A stretch of 64,000 nt of DNA, from the NCBI RefSeq assembly GCF_021018805.1, contig NC_086251.1:42354767-42418766 (forward strand), read 5' to 3'. The notes beneath the pieces are model-generated. The model was not told the origin of the DNA. It saw only the letters and a list, made by a program, of their open reading frames with translations, and did no database searches. This DNA is from Prinia subflava (Eukaryota; Chordata; Aves; Passeriformes; Cisticolidae). Of the stretch, positions 1 through 11,758 are shown piece after piece (within the stretch, counting starts at the first letter, position 1; every line of letters begins with the position of its first letter). Position numbers and translations under genes: made by a program.

Positions 1-3000
1 GCATAAGATTAGAGCGGCTGCACTACGTGCAAAATTTGAGTTTGGCATTGAAAGAGCACTGGCTGTTGAGTGCATCTCACCTTTGCTGTGGACTCTTTGC
101 AACTCTTAAACATGATGGGAATTGTCTTCCACTGATTCTTCCCCACCCTGTTTCTGATATTGTTATGCTGATTCCTCTCTGCTTCCAAGTTACAAGTTAT
201 GTAGATATAGTAAGTGAGCATGAAGAGCCTGAGGAAACAATAAATGACACTATTTCTGAAAAATGTAACATCTCCCAGAATGGTTTAAAGTCAGTAAGCA
301 TTTAAGAGAGTACTCTTTTTACTGTAGGACTCCACATCAGCACTTAATTTTATCTGTAATAATATCATTCCATGATTTTACAGACAATTTTTTTTCCAAC
401 AGCAAAAATTCTTTTTCTTCTCAAAAATAATTCCCATGATTTCCTCGAGGTTAGAAGTCATATTCTTTTTCTAAGATTTAATCAATGCAATCAGTTCAGT
501 CATCTCATTATGACTATAATATGACTTATATGTTCTTACTTTACGGTTTGTGGAATATAAATGTAGGCTATGACATGGCTCTCATAGCTTCCACATAGCA
601 GCATCACTGTTGGTGGTGCTTGGAAGATGCTTCATGCTCTGAAGAATGTATTGTAATTTTTTTCTAATGTGTTTAAATTATTCAATAATATCTGCAAGAC
701 TTTTAAAACCAGTATTTGTTTTTGAATATTGAGGCAACAGAAGTGTGCTTGTGAGGGAGAAGGCATGGGACCTTATGAGAGAATCTAATGAGTGGTGTTA
801 CTGATCTGATCAGGGGGTGTGAAAAATGGTTAGACTAGAAAAAAATCAATTATTTGGATTTATTATTTTTCCTGTTCAAAGGCTGGAAAGGGAGGGATGC
901 AGCAAAAGGATAAATGGAGATGGCAGTAATCTGCTTTTAGCGACTACTGGATTGTGCCATCATCTCTTTAAAATAAAAGCCTGGTTTTTTACTAAACTAA
1001 GCCTGGAGGTTCGTTTTCATGACATCAGTCTGGGCAAGGTACTTTGACCACTTCTGAGGGCTTTCATTAGTTTTAACATTCAGTCATGTAATGTTGACTC
1101 TAAACCAAACCCCCGTAAGATAGGGACTGCCTCACAGAACACCTGTAAAGCAGTGAAGGTGACAGGGGTGAGCAGATGACCCTTGGTTTTAGGACTTGTG
1201 TTTGGGACCAAAATTCTTGTTACATGAGATGCTGATTTTGTTGAGTATTAAGGTTCACACCCCTGAGCAAAATGAGTGCTTCTGGGGTTTGCTGTTTTCA
1301 GCTTTGCAATCATGAAGTATTTATTTTCAAGCATCATCCAAAACTTCGGAGGTCGCTTTCTCAACACCTTAGCTGGGATCACATCCTGGAAGGACCAGGG
1401 AAAAATGCAACATTGGTTTCCTGCCACAAATGTATGGAAATTTCATGTTTGTCATAGGGAATGTATGTTTGTCCCTCCACAAATTCCCACTGGAATGAGC
1501 CCAGGATGGAGAGGTAGGAGCTCCTGAACTCAAATTCTTCCACTATTATCGATTTTTTTGGTGGCTCTGAGTAAACCCATTAAAATGTCTGTTCATTGGT
1601 TTCCTCATATATAAATCAAAACGCCAGTTTTCTGACAGGATCGGTGACAACACTGCACATTAAAACAGAAACTAAAATTGCCATCTGGCTTTCCTGTAGG
1701 GGCAGTAGAGCTATGTACTGTATGGGAAGGTCCTGGAGTCTTTACCTCTCCGGGGGACCTGAGACACGCAGCAAGCTCTGGGGTTTCTTCAGGAATGAGA
1801 AGAGCCAGGAGCTTGGCTTAGCTACTTGTTTGCTGTGCTTTTGTTTCTGTTCTTGCACTCACCTCTAAAATGTACTGATGGCTGGTTTGGGTTTTAAACA
1901 GATATAAGTCTGAGACTTGCAAAACTGGCTTTGCAGTGTGGTGGTGATGGTAACTGCTTAATGTGCTGGGTGTGTCTGCTAGGGATTGGTCAGAAAAGGG
2001 TAGCATTTTCCCATTAAAGTGATGGGTGACTTCATTCATTCAAGGAAAATATCTGTGCTAGTTTGAAGATTCTAAATTTTGCTTCTATTCAAGTGTTTTT
2101 CTGCATCTTGAATATGTGAAGGTTTAAAAAGTCCAAGTGTGGAATTTTGTACAAATCTTGGATCTTTGAAAATCTTGGATCTTTAAAAATCCCAACTACT
2201 GTAGAGAATTGCACAGTCAAGCTCTTTTGTGGACATATTAGGCTCTAACTGCTGAAGCCTTTCATGAGATTGCTAAACCACATGGACACTGGTAAACTGT
2301 TGAGGAACCAGCAATTTGGAAAATACAGTCTTAGAAACTGTGTTCACCTTGGGAGTTGGCCTTATGAGTCGTGGACAGGAATGAATTTTGATTTCACGGT
2401 GAACCACAGAGATATTTTAGTGTGTGGTGATCTGAAAATTTGAATGTCATCCAGAGCAGTCACAGGAGGAAGAAAAACCCTATAAGAACATATGAAACAG
2501 AAATAGCTAATGTTCTCTCAAGAACAGGAAGGATAAAAGGTGGATAAAGTACAGAATCCCCTCTATGACAAGGATCAGCAGCAGATGACTGGAAGAAACA
2601 GGCAGATGACATAGTTGAATGCATAGTTGAAGGCACCCTATATTAAAACCAGTAGTGCAAGTAGGACTAATCTCTCTTTGAATTGGCTCTGCTCTGTTTT
2701 GGTAAGTCTTCAGTGGTTGCCTTAAATTACTGTTTAGATATCTAATCTGTTCTTTGCCTTCTTGTATTGAGTAGATCAGTGAGATCTCATCCAAGGGTTT
2801 GAGAAAGTGTAAATGATCCCTATTTGTATGTCTTGTACTGAGTGAACAGTCAACCTGCCCCCTTCACAAATGTGTGTTCAGTGCTTTGCACATCTTCAGC
2901 TGTAGGGAAAAGACTCACTCACAATAATTATGTTTGACTCCTGCCCACAGACACTGGCTGTTTGATGGGAATTACCCACAGGTACATGGTAACACATTCT

Positions 3001-5364
3001 CTTCAGCTGGATCAGGAGTGACTAGGCAGGGGAATTGTCAATGTTGGGAGAGGGTTGTTAAGTGCTTAGCTCTGACTTCCTGAACTGCAGTCAATTGCAG
3101 CCCTCTGTGCTTAGGCTGATTTAACACTGACACAAGTGTAAACACTTGTTGGTGATAGTTAAATGTATTCAGGATAAGATCAAAGAACAAAATAATTTGG
3201 AAGGGACCTCCAGAGGCTGTGTAATCCAGCCATTAGCTCAGAGAAGGTCCACTTAGTTCAGACAGCTCAGAACTCTGCCTGATCGGGTTTTTATTATTTC
3301 TAAGGGTGGAGATTTCAGTCTCTCTAGGCCCTTCCTACTATTTGACCATCCTCAAGATGAATTTTTTTTGTATAGAAAAAGATTTTTTTGTGTTCAGCTG
3401 CATCTGTTGTCTCTTATCCTTCTGCACAACTGTAAGAAGAATTTGACCCTGTGTTGTCTATGTTCTTCTATTAAGTTATTAAAGAGATCAGTAAGATTTC
3501 CCTTGAGTTGTCTTTCCTTGAGGCAGGATGAACCCAGTCCCCTCAACCTCTCCACACACATCAACCACCCCAGTACCTTGAGTATGGTGGTAGCTCTTTG
3601 CTGGACTGACTCCAGTATTTTGAAGTAATTTTTACATGAGGGAGCTCAGTGTTGGCCAGAGCACTCCTGATGTGATCTCACAACTGTCCATTAGGGGAAG
3701 AATCACTTCCCTTAGCCTGCTGACTGCATTCCTGCTAATACAGCCAAGGATGCAGCTGGCCTTTGCTGACAGGGCACCCACTGCTGACTTGTGCTCAGCT
3801 TGTCCACTGGGACCACAAGTCTTCTTCTAAAAAGCTGCTTTTGAGCCAGTTGGCTGCCAACACGTGCTGCTGCATGGAGTAATTTGGGTGGCTGTTTTCT
3901 TGCAGGAGTATCTGGACACATAGCTCTCTTACTGACATACTTCTTGCTTCTGCAAGAATCTCCACTTAAATCAGACCTTTCACTTGAGAATGTTATATGT
4001 ACAAGTTGCAATTCTGAGCTGTTTTGTCACCATTGTTTTATGCTGTAGAGAACACAGATTTTACCATGTAGTTATTTCCCAAGAATGGCTGTGACAACAA
4101 GTATTTTCTCTTCAGTCTTGTACTAATAAATTATGGCTAATCTTTATTAGGATTGCTAAATGGGACAAAATGAAGCAGAAAAGTACTATTAATGCCAATG
4201 GAAATAGCACCAGCATTTGCCTTATGCAGTGATTTGTAAGCAATGATAGCTTGACTGATTGTACCATCTACTGCTCAGCCTTGCTTTCACAGCTTGGAGT
4301 CGGGAAGGGGCTGCAATACGGAGTGGGGGGTGGGATCTATACAGACTCCATTGCAAGTACCATTTGCTCCCAGCCAGCCCTCCTCCAAGCTTTCCTATCA
4401 CTCTCCTGCATTTCATCCACTGGATAAAATCAGGGTATGCAGCTGGCTCAAGTCACATAAGCACAATACTGCAGCAGAACTGGCTTTGAGTCACTGGAAA
4501 TCCAGGTACTGGGAAGCAGACCTCTAGCTCACACAAAGGATTTTCATGGTATTCAGATGCTGCTTCCAGTTGTTGAGAAATAAGTGCAGTGGCTTTTGTT
4601 GTTGTACATAAGAGATTTCTTTTTTTCGTGAGGAAATATTAAATGTCATGTGCTGTGAATAATTCCCCCATGGGTTTTTTTTTGCTGTTTGAAAAAGATG
4701 TGCTTATCTAGTACAGAATTCCTGGATAAGGTGATCAGATAGGCAAAGTTCTCAGATATTTTTACCAACAACGTTACCTATATCTGTGGACTTCCCTCAT
4801 GCTCTCAGAGAAGGAATCTGTAGGACATATCATGTGGCTCTCTTGTTCGCTTTGTCTCTCATTAAGTTGAAAGAAAGGGGCAATTTAAGAGAGACACCAG
4901 AACACAGTCCTGTTGGATAGGTTAAGATAAGTTCAGATGGCAGTAGTGCTGAATCTAAATACTGCTCTTTGTGAAATGTTGGGCATTTTCAGTTGACATG
5001 TATGTGGTGGTTGTATTGTGAATAGTAGAGCTTTCCATCCTTCTCCTGAAAGGATGTGAAATGTTTTATAACAGTCCTTAAAAGTCCTATGTGCTTTTCC
5101 TAGACTTCACTGCATACTGTGGAATGGTCCCTATGGAGACAGTGCTGCAGTGAAACTAAAAACGCAGCACTGAAATTCATTGCTACCGATGACCCTGCAG
5201 TTAATTCTCTTGGTAGCCACATTACAAAAGGAGCTCTACAGTTATCAGCATGCCTTGATACTTATCTCTACAGCTGACAGTGCTGTGGGATGCTTAAATT
5301 TCATGACAACCCTAAATCTGTTCTTGGCCGACTGCTGAATATTCTCGTTTCCCTTCCTTTCCAG
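1..5364 (+). other. NRXN3: NRXN3 intron, 3' part (upstream of LNS2 exon)
   Basis: This is non-coding AT-rich sequence leading to a good acceptor (pyrimidine-rich tract followed by ccag) at 5361-5364. The next exon opens with two bases that complete a split codon, so the preceding exon must end in phase 1. That exon is not in the window as far as I can see. In neurexins the small SS1 exons lie between EGF-A and this point; I searched by eye for SS1-like coding (GLAHLMM-type peptides) and found none. Apart from a CR1 fragment at about 3.18-3.94 kb and a small tandem duplication (the 17-mer at about 2154-2190), nothing else is recognised here. Confidence 0.8.
3184..3935 (-). mobile_element. CR1 LINE fragment (degenerate, antisense)
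   Basis: The plus strand reads like the reverse complement of a bird CR1 3' half. It starts near 3195 with the hallmark 'ttggaagggacctccagagg' at the element's 3' end. It continues with lines typical of CR1: 'tgatgtgatctcac' near 3669, 'agaatcacttccctt..cctgctgactgc' near 3700, and 'cagccaaggatgcagctggcctt' (in part) near 3740-3765. Homology fades after about 3905. Reading frames across it are broken by stops and indels, so it is a dead copy. The exact subfamily cannot be given from reading alone. Confidence 0.85.
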
Positions 5365-5666
5365 CGCGAGACGAGAACATGGCCACGTTCCGTGGGTCCG
5401 AATACCTTTGCTATGACCTGTCGCAGAACCCCATCCAGAGCAGCAGCGACGAGATCACGCTCTCCTTCAAGACGTGGCAGCGCAACGGGCTCATCCTGCA
5501 CACGGGCAAGTCGGCTGACTACGTCAACCTGGCCCTGAAGGACGGCGCAGTCTCCTTGGTCATTAACCTGGGGTCCGGGGCCTTCGAGGCCATCGTGGAG
5601 CCGGTCAATGGCAAATTCAATGACAACGCGTGGCACGACGTTAAGGTGACGCGCAACCTGCGGCAG
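5365..5666 (+). CDS. NRXN3: NRXN3 exon: start of laminin/neurexin/SHBG domain 2 (LNS2)
   Basis: This 302-nt internal exon encodes the N-terminal part of LNS2 of alpha-neurexin-3, a presynaptic adhesion receptor; in alpha-neurexins LNS2 is the known neurexophilin-binding domain. Two leading bases finish a split codon, then 100 codons follow from R-D-E-N-M-A-T-F and end in N-L-R-Q. Key stretches are [60 protein letters not shown] and [10 protein letters not shown], which form the beta-sandwich core. Tryptophan in TWQRNGLIL and isoleucine in FEAIVEP favour NRXN3 over NRXN1 as I remember the two. The acceptor is ...tttccag/CG and the donor is CAG/gtaatg (phase 0). The exon is strikingly rich in G/C at third codon positions and in CpG. 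The in-frame ATG at 5379 is not a start codon; the exon is internal. Confidence 0.95.
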
Positions 5667-8600
5667 GTAATGGTGAAGGGGAGAAAGCGCTGGGGAGGGC
5701 CTGGGTTTGTTCTAGTGGGACAGGCAGGTGGGAGAGAGTGATAGAGAAATGGGGAAGCTCAGTGCTATTGCTAGAGTTGCTCCACCTGTTCTGGATCTTG
5801 GTGCCTAAAGAGCAGTGAAAAAAAACACAACTGGGAATTTATCCCTCCTGCAATATCTTCATTTCCACTTTATTAATTTTCTATTGTTTTCCCAGTTTGA
5901 TTTAATAATGAAAACTTGTGACATAACTTTACTTTCATCTCCCTTTTCTTTTTTCTGTTCTCCCATTTAAATTTTATTATTTCCTTAATTATGATTCAAT
6001 CTTATCAGTAATATTCTTGTTGCATTTAATTACTGTGAGAATAGAGCTTATTGCCAACAGCCAACGCTTTACACCTCTCTCCTTTTTTTTTCAGTTTTGT
6101 TAATTGGTTTAACCATTGCCATGATGTCACAATTGTAATTCTGAAAGTCTTCTGTTTTTCTTTTCCTTTTCTTTTGGGTATGCATATGAGTGTGCAGGCT
6201 GGTGGGTATGTGTGTAACTATTTTAACTATATACCTTTGGAATTAATTTGCTGTAGTCTCTCTGAGTCTTCTTGATTCTCTGTTCTTCTTTTCTTCTTTT
6301 TGATTTTTTCCCCTTCTTTCTATTATGAGATTCTACTTTATTTCTTGTCTCTGCCTTGAGACTCTTCTGTTTGCTGTGAGGACTGGAAAAGTGGAAGGAT
6401 CAAAAAACCCCAAGCAAACTCAGGTCAATCCAGCACCCTACAATTCCACTTTCGGAAAAGTTTTTCTCATTTTATCACTATAATTTTGCACATCTACAGG
6501 CTGCTTTTCTAGCAGACAACTGTATCAGGTGACGTATTTGGTAGTAGGCTAGTCTTAAAATCCTGAAGTTTTTATCATGAGATATAAATTCAGACATAAA
6601 TAGAGAAGATAAAATTAAATAACTTTGCTCTGAAAGCTGGTAAATATATCAAGTCACTATGGCCAAACCACTGCATGATAAATGAGGTTTACATGGTGAA
6701 TAGGAGCTATTTGAGATCTTGTTGATTGGTAGAGGAGCAGAAATAGCTTGGAAACTAAGATTTGAAATTAAATTAAAAATCAATTTGTCAATACAATGTG
6801 ACCTGTTTATTATCTCATTAATGTTGATATTAGCACAACCTTTAATAGCTTAATGTAAGTTTATACAATGTAATTTGTGGTAACATTTTACACTAGCTAA
6901 GAGCAAATGTGTCTGTGAGTATAGGATAATCAGTGCCAGGAATCAGAAAAAGTCTCTACTAGTAGAGGTCAGTGGATAATTTTCCTATTATCAGGAGTTT
7001 GTCTTTCTTTTCAATATTTGGGTTTGGGGCTGAAGATATTTATTTGTCTTCCCCACGTAAATCCCTGCATTTCGATGTGCTTAGGATATCTGGGTCTGAA
7101 AAAAATCTGTCATCAAACTTTCATGAGACTACAGGATTTTTACCGATGGAAAAAATCAATCTGTTTTCATTAGTTTATATGCAAATGAAAATTTAATTTC
7201 TTATGCAGTGGATGGGTCTTAATGATCCTATTTTGTTTAACCTTTCTCATCAATACAGTAGAGGGAGATGCGTCAACTGGTCTCGGTTTGTCAGTCTCAA
7301 AAGGTCAGAATATATGGCTTTATTTGATCTGTTTTTTTTAAATTTATTTTTAGGTAGTTTCAGAACAGCTGGTCCTTGAATATCTCAGTACAGCTTATTG
7401 GCCATTTTAGTTAATCATACTTTTTATTTTTCATTTGAAATCAATTTCAGTGGGCAAATGTGCCAGAAGCAAAATTAATCCTTGCTTCCTGCCAGGATTG
7501 GTTTGGATCTTGGAGAAGCAGAAGGTGAAGGATCACAAACAAAACTGTGGATGGGAAGCTGTCACATTCTTTTCTTAATATTTTAGCTAGTGATTTTTTA
7601 ATTGATTCACAGAAGTGGACCAAGAAAATGGAAATCTGTCTATGCCTTTTCATATTTGACGAGAGACCAGGGCAGTACTTTGGTGATTACTAGAATGCAG
7701 ATAGTCCTTGGCAATTAGGCAGCACTGTAAGTTTTTGAGCCTCCTGATCTATTCACCGTGAATATTTCTAAGTGATCCTGAATTCTAAAAGGGTCCAGCT
7801 TGACTGGGCAGGAGAGAGGATGCTTAAATGAGATGGATGGGCTCTTTGCAAAGAAAGGCCTGTCTTCAAATGAAATTACATTTAATTAGCAGAGGTGATT
7901 TGGGATCCAGTTCTATAGTTAAACATGAAAAAATGTAGTTCATCCAATAAACATCAATACGGCTGGACTTTTTTTAGTCATCTTTTCCCTGGATACTTGC
8001 ATTTTAACTTTTGATCTGTCTCAAAATTAAGACATTGACCCGGAACCTGAAGCTGCCCAGATATTGGAATTGATGAGGCCTTGAGGCAGAGCAGGCATAA
8101 TAGTCTTAGAAGTTGTCATCCAATATAATTTTGTATAACCTAAATAATTTTGTATATAAGAGATTATCGATTCTATGTCTTTCCTGACATAAATTCACTT
8201 GTAATGTTGCAGTATAATATAGTTCACTAGAAAGTCTTGTTTCCAGCTGTGCTCATGTTTTCTTAAAAAAATCCATTCCAAAACCAAACATAAAACCCCA
8301 GCAAAATGCATTGCCTCTGAATGTTGACGCTTTGTAACAAGATCAGTGGTCTCTTTGTGATTGGTTGAAAATATTGCACTGGAAGTAGATATATTTCTCT
8401 TTAAAATGAACTTTAAAAGCAATAATTTTGAAATTCCAAGAACATTATCTAAATCTAAGCAATTCCAGCTAAATGGCCTATCGGCAGCTTCAGGATGCCA
8501 TCTAATCTTTTCCTCTGCTTTTTTAGGGGCTAAGAGAAAGAGGAGGAGGATTTGCATAATTTTTTGGCTGTCTCTAAAATTAGAGTGGAACTTTAAATAG

Positions 8601-10373
8601 TTGGACTTTTGCCCAGTACTTTTTGAAATTGTTAAATGTTTTGTAGCTAAGCTGGGGCAGTACTAAGGGCTGCTTTTTTTTTTAGATCAAATGACTATCA
8701 CAGTAGTTAATCTCCTTAGAGACAAACCAAGTGAATCCACAGATTCCCTTGAGTAGTGATTGTTAATGTCAAAGCAAATCTCCTTGTTTATTTATCTTAT
8801 TATTTCAGTTAGAACTAAGCCCTCTTTCTGCCTTGTGAGAAACCTTTACTTAGCAGTAGGATCATGGCTGAATTTTACTGGGGCTTTCAGAGCATGTTTG
8901 GGGCAGTGTGGTCTGGTGGGAGGAAGAGCAGAAGAGACTGAAGGTCAGACTTCCTGTGTCTGCCTGCTGACACTCTGTCTTGTTTCTAGCATGCTCTTCT
9001 CCCTGTCCCATACTTCAACGCCCTTGTTTGTAAAAATAAATTCACTAAACGACAATTTGCTGTAAGACCTCCTTGGTGAAGAATTCAGGAGTTTATGCTC
9101 TTTATTTCCAGGTACAGAGTATTATTATTATTTCATTCCCATTGGCAAATAACCCTGGGATTTCATGCTGAATGCTGCAAAGTCTTCAAAAACCTATTTC
9201 CCTAGTCAATGCACAACTCTGAAACCTGCAAGCAGGTGGTTTTTACAGGAGGCAGCATAGATATTGCTTGTGTAATTTAGGATAATTCTTGCCAACTTCA
9301 ATCACACTGGAACAGGGACTTGAAGCCTCCACAGGTTGTCCTTCGTTACGAAGCTAGTCACAATGCAAAATCTACTATGAAGATCTTTAGTTCCTTAACT
9401 GCTAAAATGCAGACAGAAAGCAAAATGTAGGTTCTACCAGTTGGCATCTGCTTGCCTTGGGACAGGTTAAAAAAGTTCTGCTAAACCAAACTGACTGGTA
9501 AATTCTCCTAGCTCCTCTGCAACAGAGGTGCAGTGAAACAGGAGGCATGCTAAACCTTGTCAATCTTCTGTCTTCAACCTGGACACAAGTGACACAACTC
9601 TTTCTGCACAATTTCTTGACACATTTTTCCCTACAGTAGGAAAGGTTCAATTCCTATATCTTGGATGACAGAAGTGAGCTACAGGCAAATAGCCAAGAAC
9701 AGGCACTGTTATGTGCTTCTCCTGAAAGTCACAAACTCAGCTGCTGTAAAGAAACCTGCAGACTGGGAAACTTGGAACGAAGACACAGAGTCTTGGACTC
9801 ATCTTCATCTGTATCCTCCAGCCAAAGGAAATACTGGCCTTTTTGTGTTATTCTGCAACCCTCGAGGGTAGTGAAGCTTGGAAGAGGAGCTGGTGGTGGT
9901 GGGTGGAAGAAGGAGTCATGGTTGGGTTTGTGCTGAAGGGGCAAACTGTGTACTCTGTGTGTATATCTCTGAGAGTAAGGTTCTTGTTTGAGGGAAGCAC
10001 CTTGATGAGCATTTGAAGAGTAAGTATTGCACTGTTTTAACTTTGCTTCAGGTCTGGATAACATGTATGAGGGTTGAAATTAATGACTAATACCAGGGTG
10101 GGAAGAGTAGGCAGCCCCGTTTCTTTACAGTCTAGATGGCCTGGTTCCCCATAGAGTCCTGGTCATATTGTCCTCTTTCTCACTCTGTGTGTCTCAGGTG
10201 CCCCATGCCTTTTTTTGAAAAACTAACACTAGATCATTCATGCAATGTGTCATTTTTACTAACCAACTAATGTACTAACACCCTAACGACTCATCTTTGT
10301 TTTTGGTTATTTTAATTAACAATCGTTCTGTTCACGATTTTTTAATTTCCTTTCTTCCCCCTTTTCCGCAAAG
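5667..10373 (+). other. NRXN3: NRXN3 intron between LNS2 exon and SS2 microexon (4.7 kb)
   Basis: This intron runs from donor gtaatg to acceptor ccgcaaag. It is AT-rich with long T-rich stretches (for example about 5.85-6.35 kb). I recognise no transposon, coding segment or RNA gene in it. The last 150 bases before the acceptor carry several ACTAAY motifs and a long pyrimidine tract, described separately. Confidence 0.85.
10222..10373 (+). promoter_or_regulatory. NRXN3: ACTAAY motif cluster and polypyrimidine tract upstream of SS2 microexon
   Basis: ACTAAC occurs at 10222-10227, 10258-10263 and 10274-10279, and ACTAAT at 10266-10271. A further CTAAC lies at 10283-10287. A T/C-rich tract then runs to the acceptor ending at 10373. 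ACTAAC is both an ideal vertebrate branch-point sequence and the core site of STAR-family RNA-binding proteins such as Quaking. The lead ACTAAC copies sit about 95-150 nt from the acceptor, far for a normal branch point, which suggests a distal branch point or a splicing-repressor element. The function is inferred from motifs only. Confidence 0.55.
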
Positions 10374-10418
10374 CACTCAGGCATTGGACACGCTATGGTA
10401 AACAAACTACATTGTCTG
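10374..10418 (+). CDS. NRXN3: NRXN3 SS2 alternative microexon (24-nt and 45-nt forms)
   Basis: This is the alternatively spliced insert at neurexin splice site 2, within LNS2. The short form, 10374-10397, encodes HSGIGHAM (8 residues). Use of a second donor at 10419 adds 21 nt (10398-10418), giving HSGIGHAMVNKLHCL (15 residues). Both forms are multiples of three, and upstream exon, microexon and downstream exon all join in phase 0, so inclusion or skipping keeps the frame. The acceptor is ttttccgcaaag/CAC; the donors are ATG/gtaaac (short) and CTG/gtagat (long). Neurexins are known to have 8- and 15-residue inserts at SS2, matching exactly. In that family the insert lies in a loop at the ligand-binding rim of LNS2. 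The exon is too short to be found by ORF length and was recognised from its peptide and splice signals. Confidence 0.93.
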
Positions 10419-10424
10419 GTAGAT
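10398..10424 (+). promoter_or_regulatory. NRXN3: Tandem competing 5' splice sites of the SS2 microexon
   Basis: Two donors lie 21 nt apart: gtaaac begins at 10398 and gtagat at 10419. In the long form the first donor sequence is itself translated, as the codons for V-N-K. Neither donor is a consensus gtaagt or gtgagt, which fits a regulated, weakly defined exon. The choice between them sets 8 versus 15 extra residues in LNS2. Confidence 0.85.
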
Positions 10425-11670
10425 ATCATTCTTATTGTCTCTTTTTTTGGGTTTGCCGTGTGTTACCTGCCTTTCCCTCCCCTTACCCGCTCTTTTCCCC
10501 CTCTCCTTTATACTTACAGTTTCCTTTAATTTTATTCTAATTTTATTGAAAACATGTTGTTTTCCCCTTTCCTTTTTTTTTTTTTCTTTTTTTTTCTTTT
10601 TGTTTCTCCTTTTTAAATAGAAAAATGAGCACCAAAAGCAACTAACACAGCTCTTCTAGAAATGGGGTTTGGACATTTCTTTCATTGTTTTCTTCACCTC
10701 TGTCTTTAGTTCTTCTTTTCCTTTCTGGTTATAAATTGTTGGGGGTTTTTGTCCCTTGTTTTTGACTTTAGATTTCTTTCTTTTGCCTTTGTTTCATTTG
10801 GCTTTTTTTCTTGGCTTCTAGTTTGGCTTTTTTTTTTTTTTTACTCTAAAGGTTTCTGGATCAGAACCGTTGCAGGGCCTATAGTCCGTGGTGGTGAAGG
10901 CTCTCTTTTTCTCTCACCCTTTTGTTGTGACAATGGCTATTACAGGCAAACTGGCCAGAGTTGTTCTCTTTCTCCTGATTTTCCCTCACTTCCCTCCCTC
11001 TGCTTTCTCTCCTCCTCCTCCTTCTCGCTCTCTCTCACTTTCTCTCTCTCTCTGACCTCTATCTGCGTGGCCAACAGGAGCTCAGCCGGTTGTTTGTTTC
11101 AGTACACACTCTGCATGGCATGTCCACGTCTGGTGACTCGCCCGTCTCCTCCTGGCCTCGATCTATTTTCCTCCATCTTCCCTTGCAACCACTAACGACA
11201 TCTAAGAAAAACACATAAAGTTCACTTCCTCCTCTCCCACCCTTTCCTTCTGTCACCCTTCACCCTCCATGTGTTTGTGGTTAGAGATTTTGGGGACATT
11301 TCTGTTTCATTTTGAGTTTTTTGTTATTATGGAATTTGTTTGGTATTTTTATTTTTGATTGCATGCAAGTGTGAAATTGTTTTCTCTCCCTTTTTCTTCT
11401 CCTTCTCTCTCTATTCTGCTTTTTTCCTGTCATCTTTCTGGACCTCAGATATATTGGCATGACATGTCAAAGTGCAGTGTGTGCACGCTTTGTATTTCTT
11501 TCTTTCTCATATCTACTTCTATCACATTGTTGGTGTGCGATTGATTTATTTTGATTTATTTTATTTTAATTTATTTTCTGCTTATATTTTAGTTATGGGT
11601 TAGTTTGTAAGGTTTTTTTTCTTTTTTTTTTTCCTTTTTTTTCTTAATTTTTTTTTCTTTCTTTTGTGGG
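10421..11670 (+). promoter_or_regulatory. NRXN3: Pyrimidine-rich intronic block downstream of SS2 microexon
   Basis: The plus strand is strongly biased to C and T for over a kilobase. Dense parts are about 10440-10615, 10755-10850, 10970-11060 (with CTCTCT runs near 11030-11055), 11375-11430 and 11608-11662. Such CU-rich sequence flanking a neuronal exon is the usual binding context for PTBP1/PTBP2 repressors. The block contains ACTAAC at 10641 and 11191, and ACTAAC recurs just beyond it at 11841 and 11854. It has no coding or transposon signature that I can see. The regulatory role is inferred from composition and position. Confidence 0.5.
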
Positions 11671-11758
11671 TGGTGGGTGTGTGTCTCTGCAGGTACATGG
11701 CATGCACATCCATAATGTATTGAAAGTGAGTTCCCTCTCCCCCATCCCTGAATGCATG
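11112..11758 (+). promoter_or_regulatory. NRXN3: Three TGCATG (RBFOX-type) motifs downstream of SS2 microexon
   Basis: TGCATG occurs at 11112-11117, 11360-11365 and 11753-11758, and a bare GCATG at 11700-11704. All lie in the 1.8-kb intron after the microexon. UGCAUG downstream of an alternative exon is the classical RBFOX enhancer configuration in neurons. Chance would give well under one copy in this length on one strand. No conservation data were available to confirm function. Confidence 0.5.

Noticed and set aside
1..5364. Search for SS1 microexons upstream of the LNS2 exon
   Set aside because: I could not find any short segment with acceptor, donor, matching phase and SS1-like peptide. 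The preceding exon is probably outside the window.
5301..5636. 111-codon open frame antisense to the LNS2 exon
   Set aside because: It mirrors a GC-rich coding exon, where stops are rare in other frames. It has no known domain, and the sense frame is clearly neurexin.
10749..11195. 148-codon open frame rich in F, S and L
   Set aside because: It is the translation of pyrimidine-rich intron (TTT, TCT, CTC codons) and has no domain.
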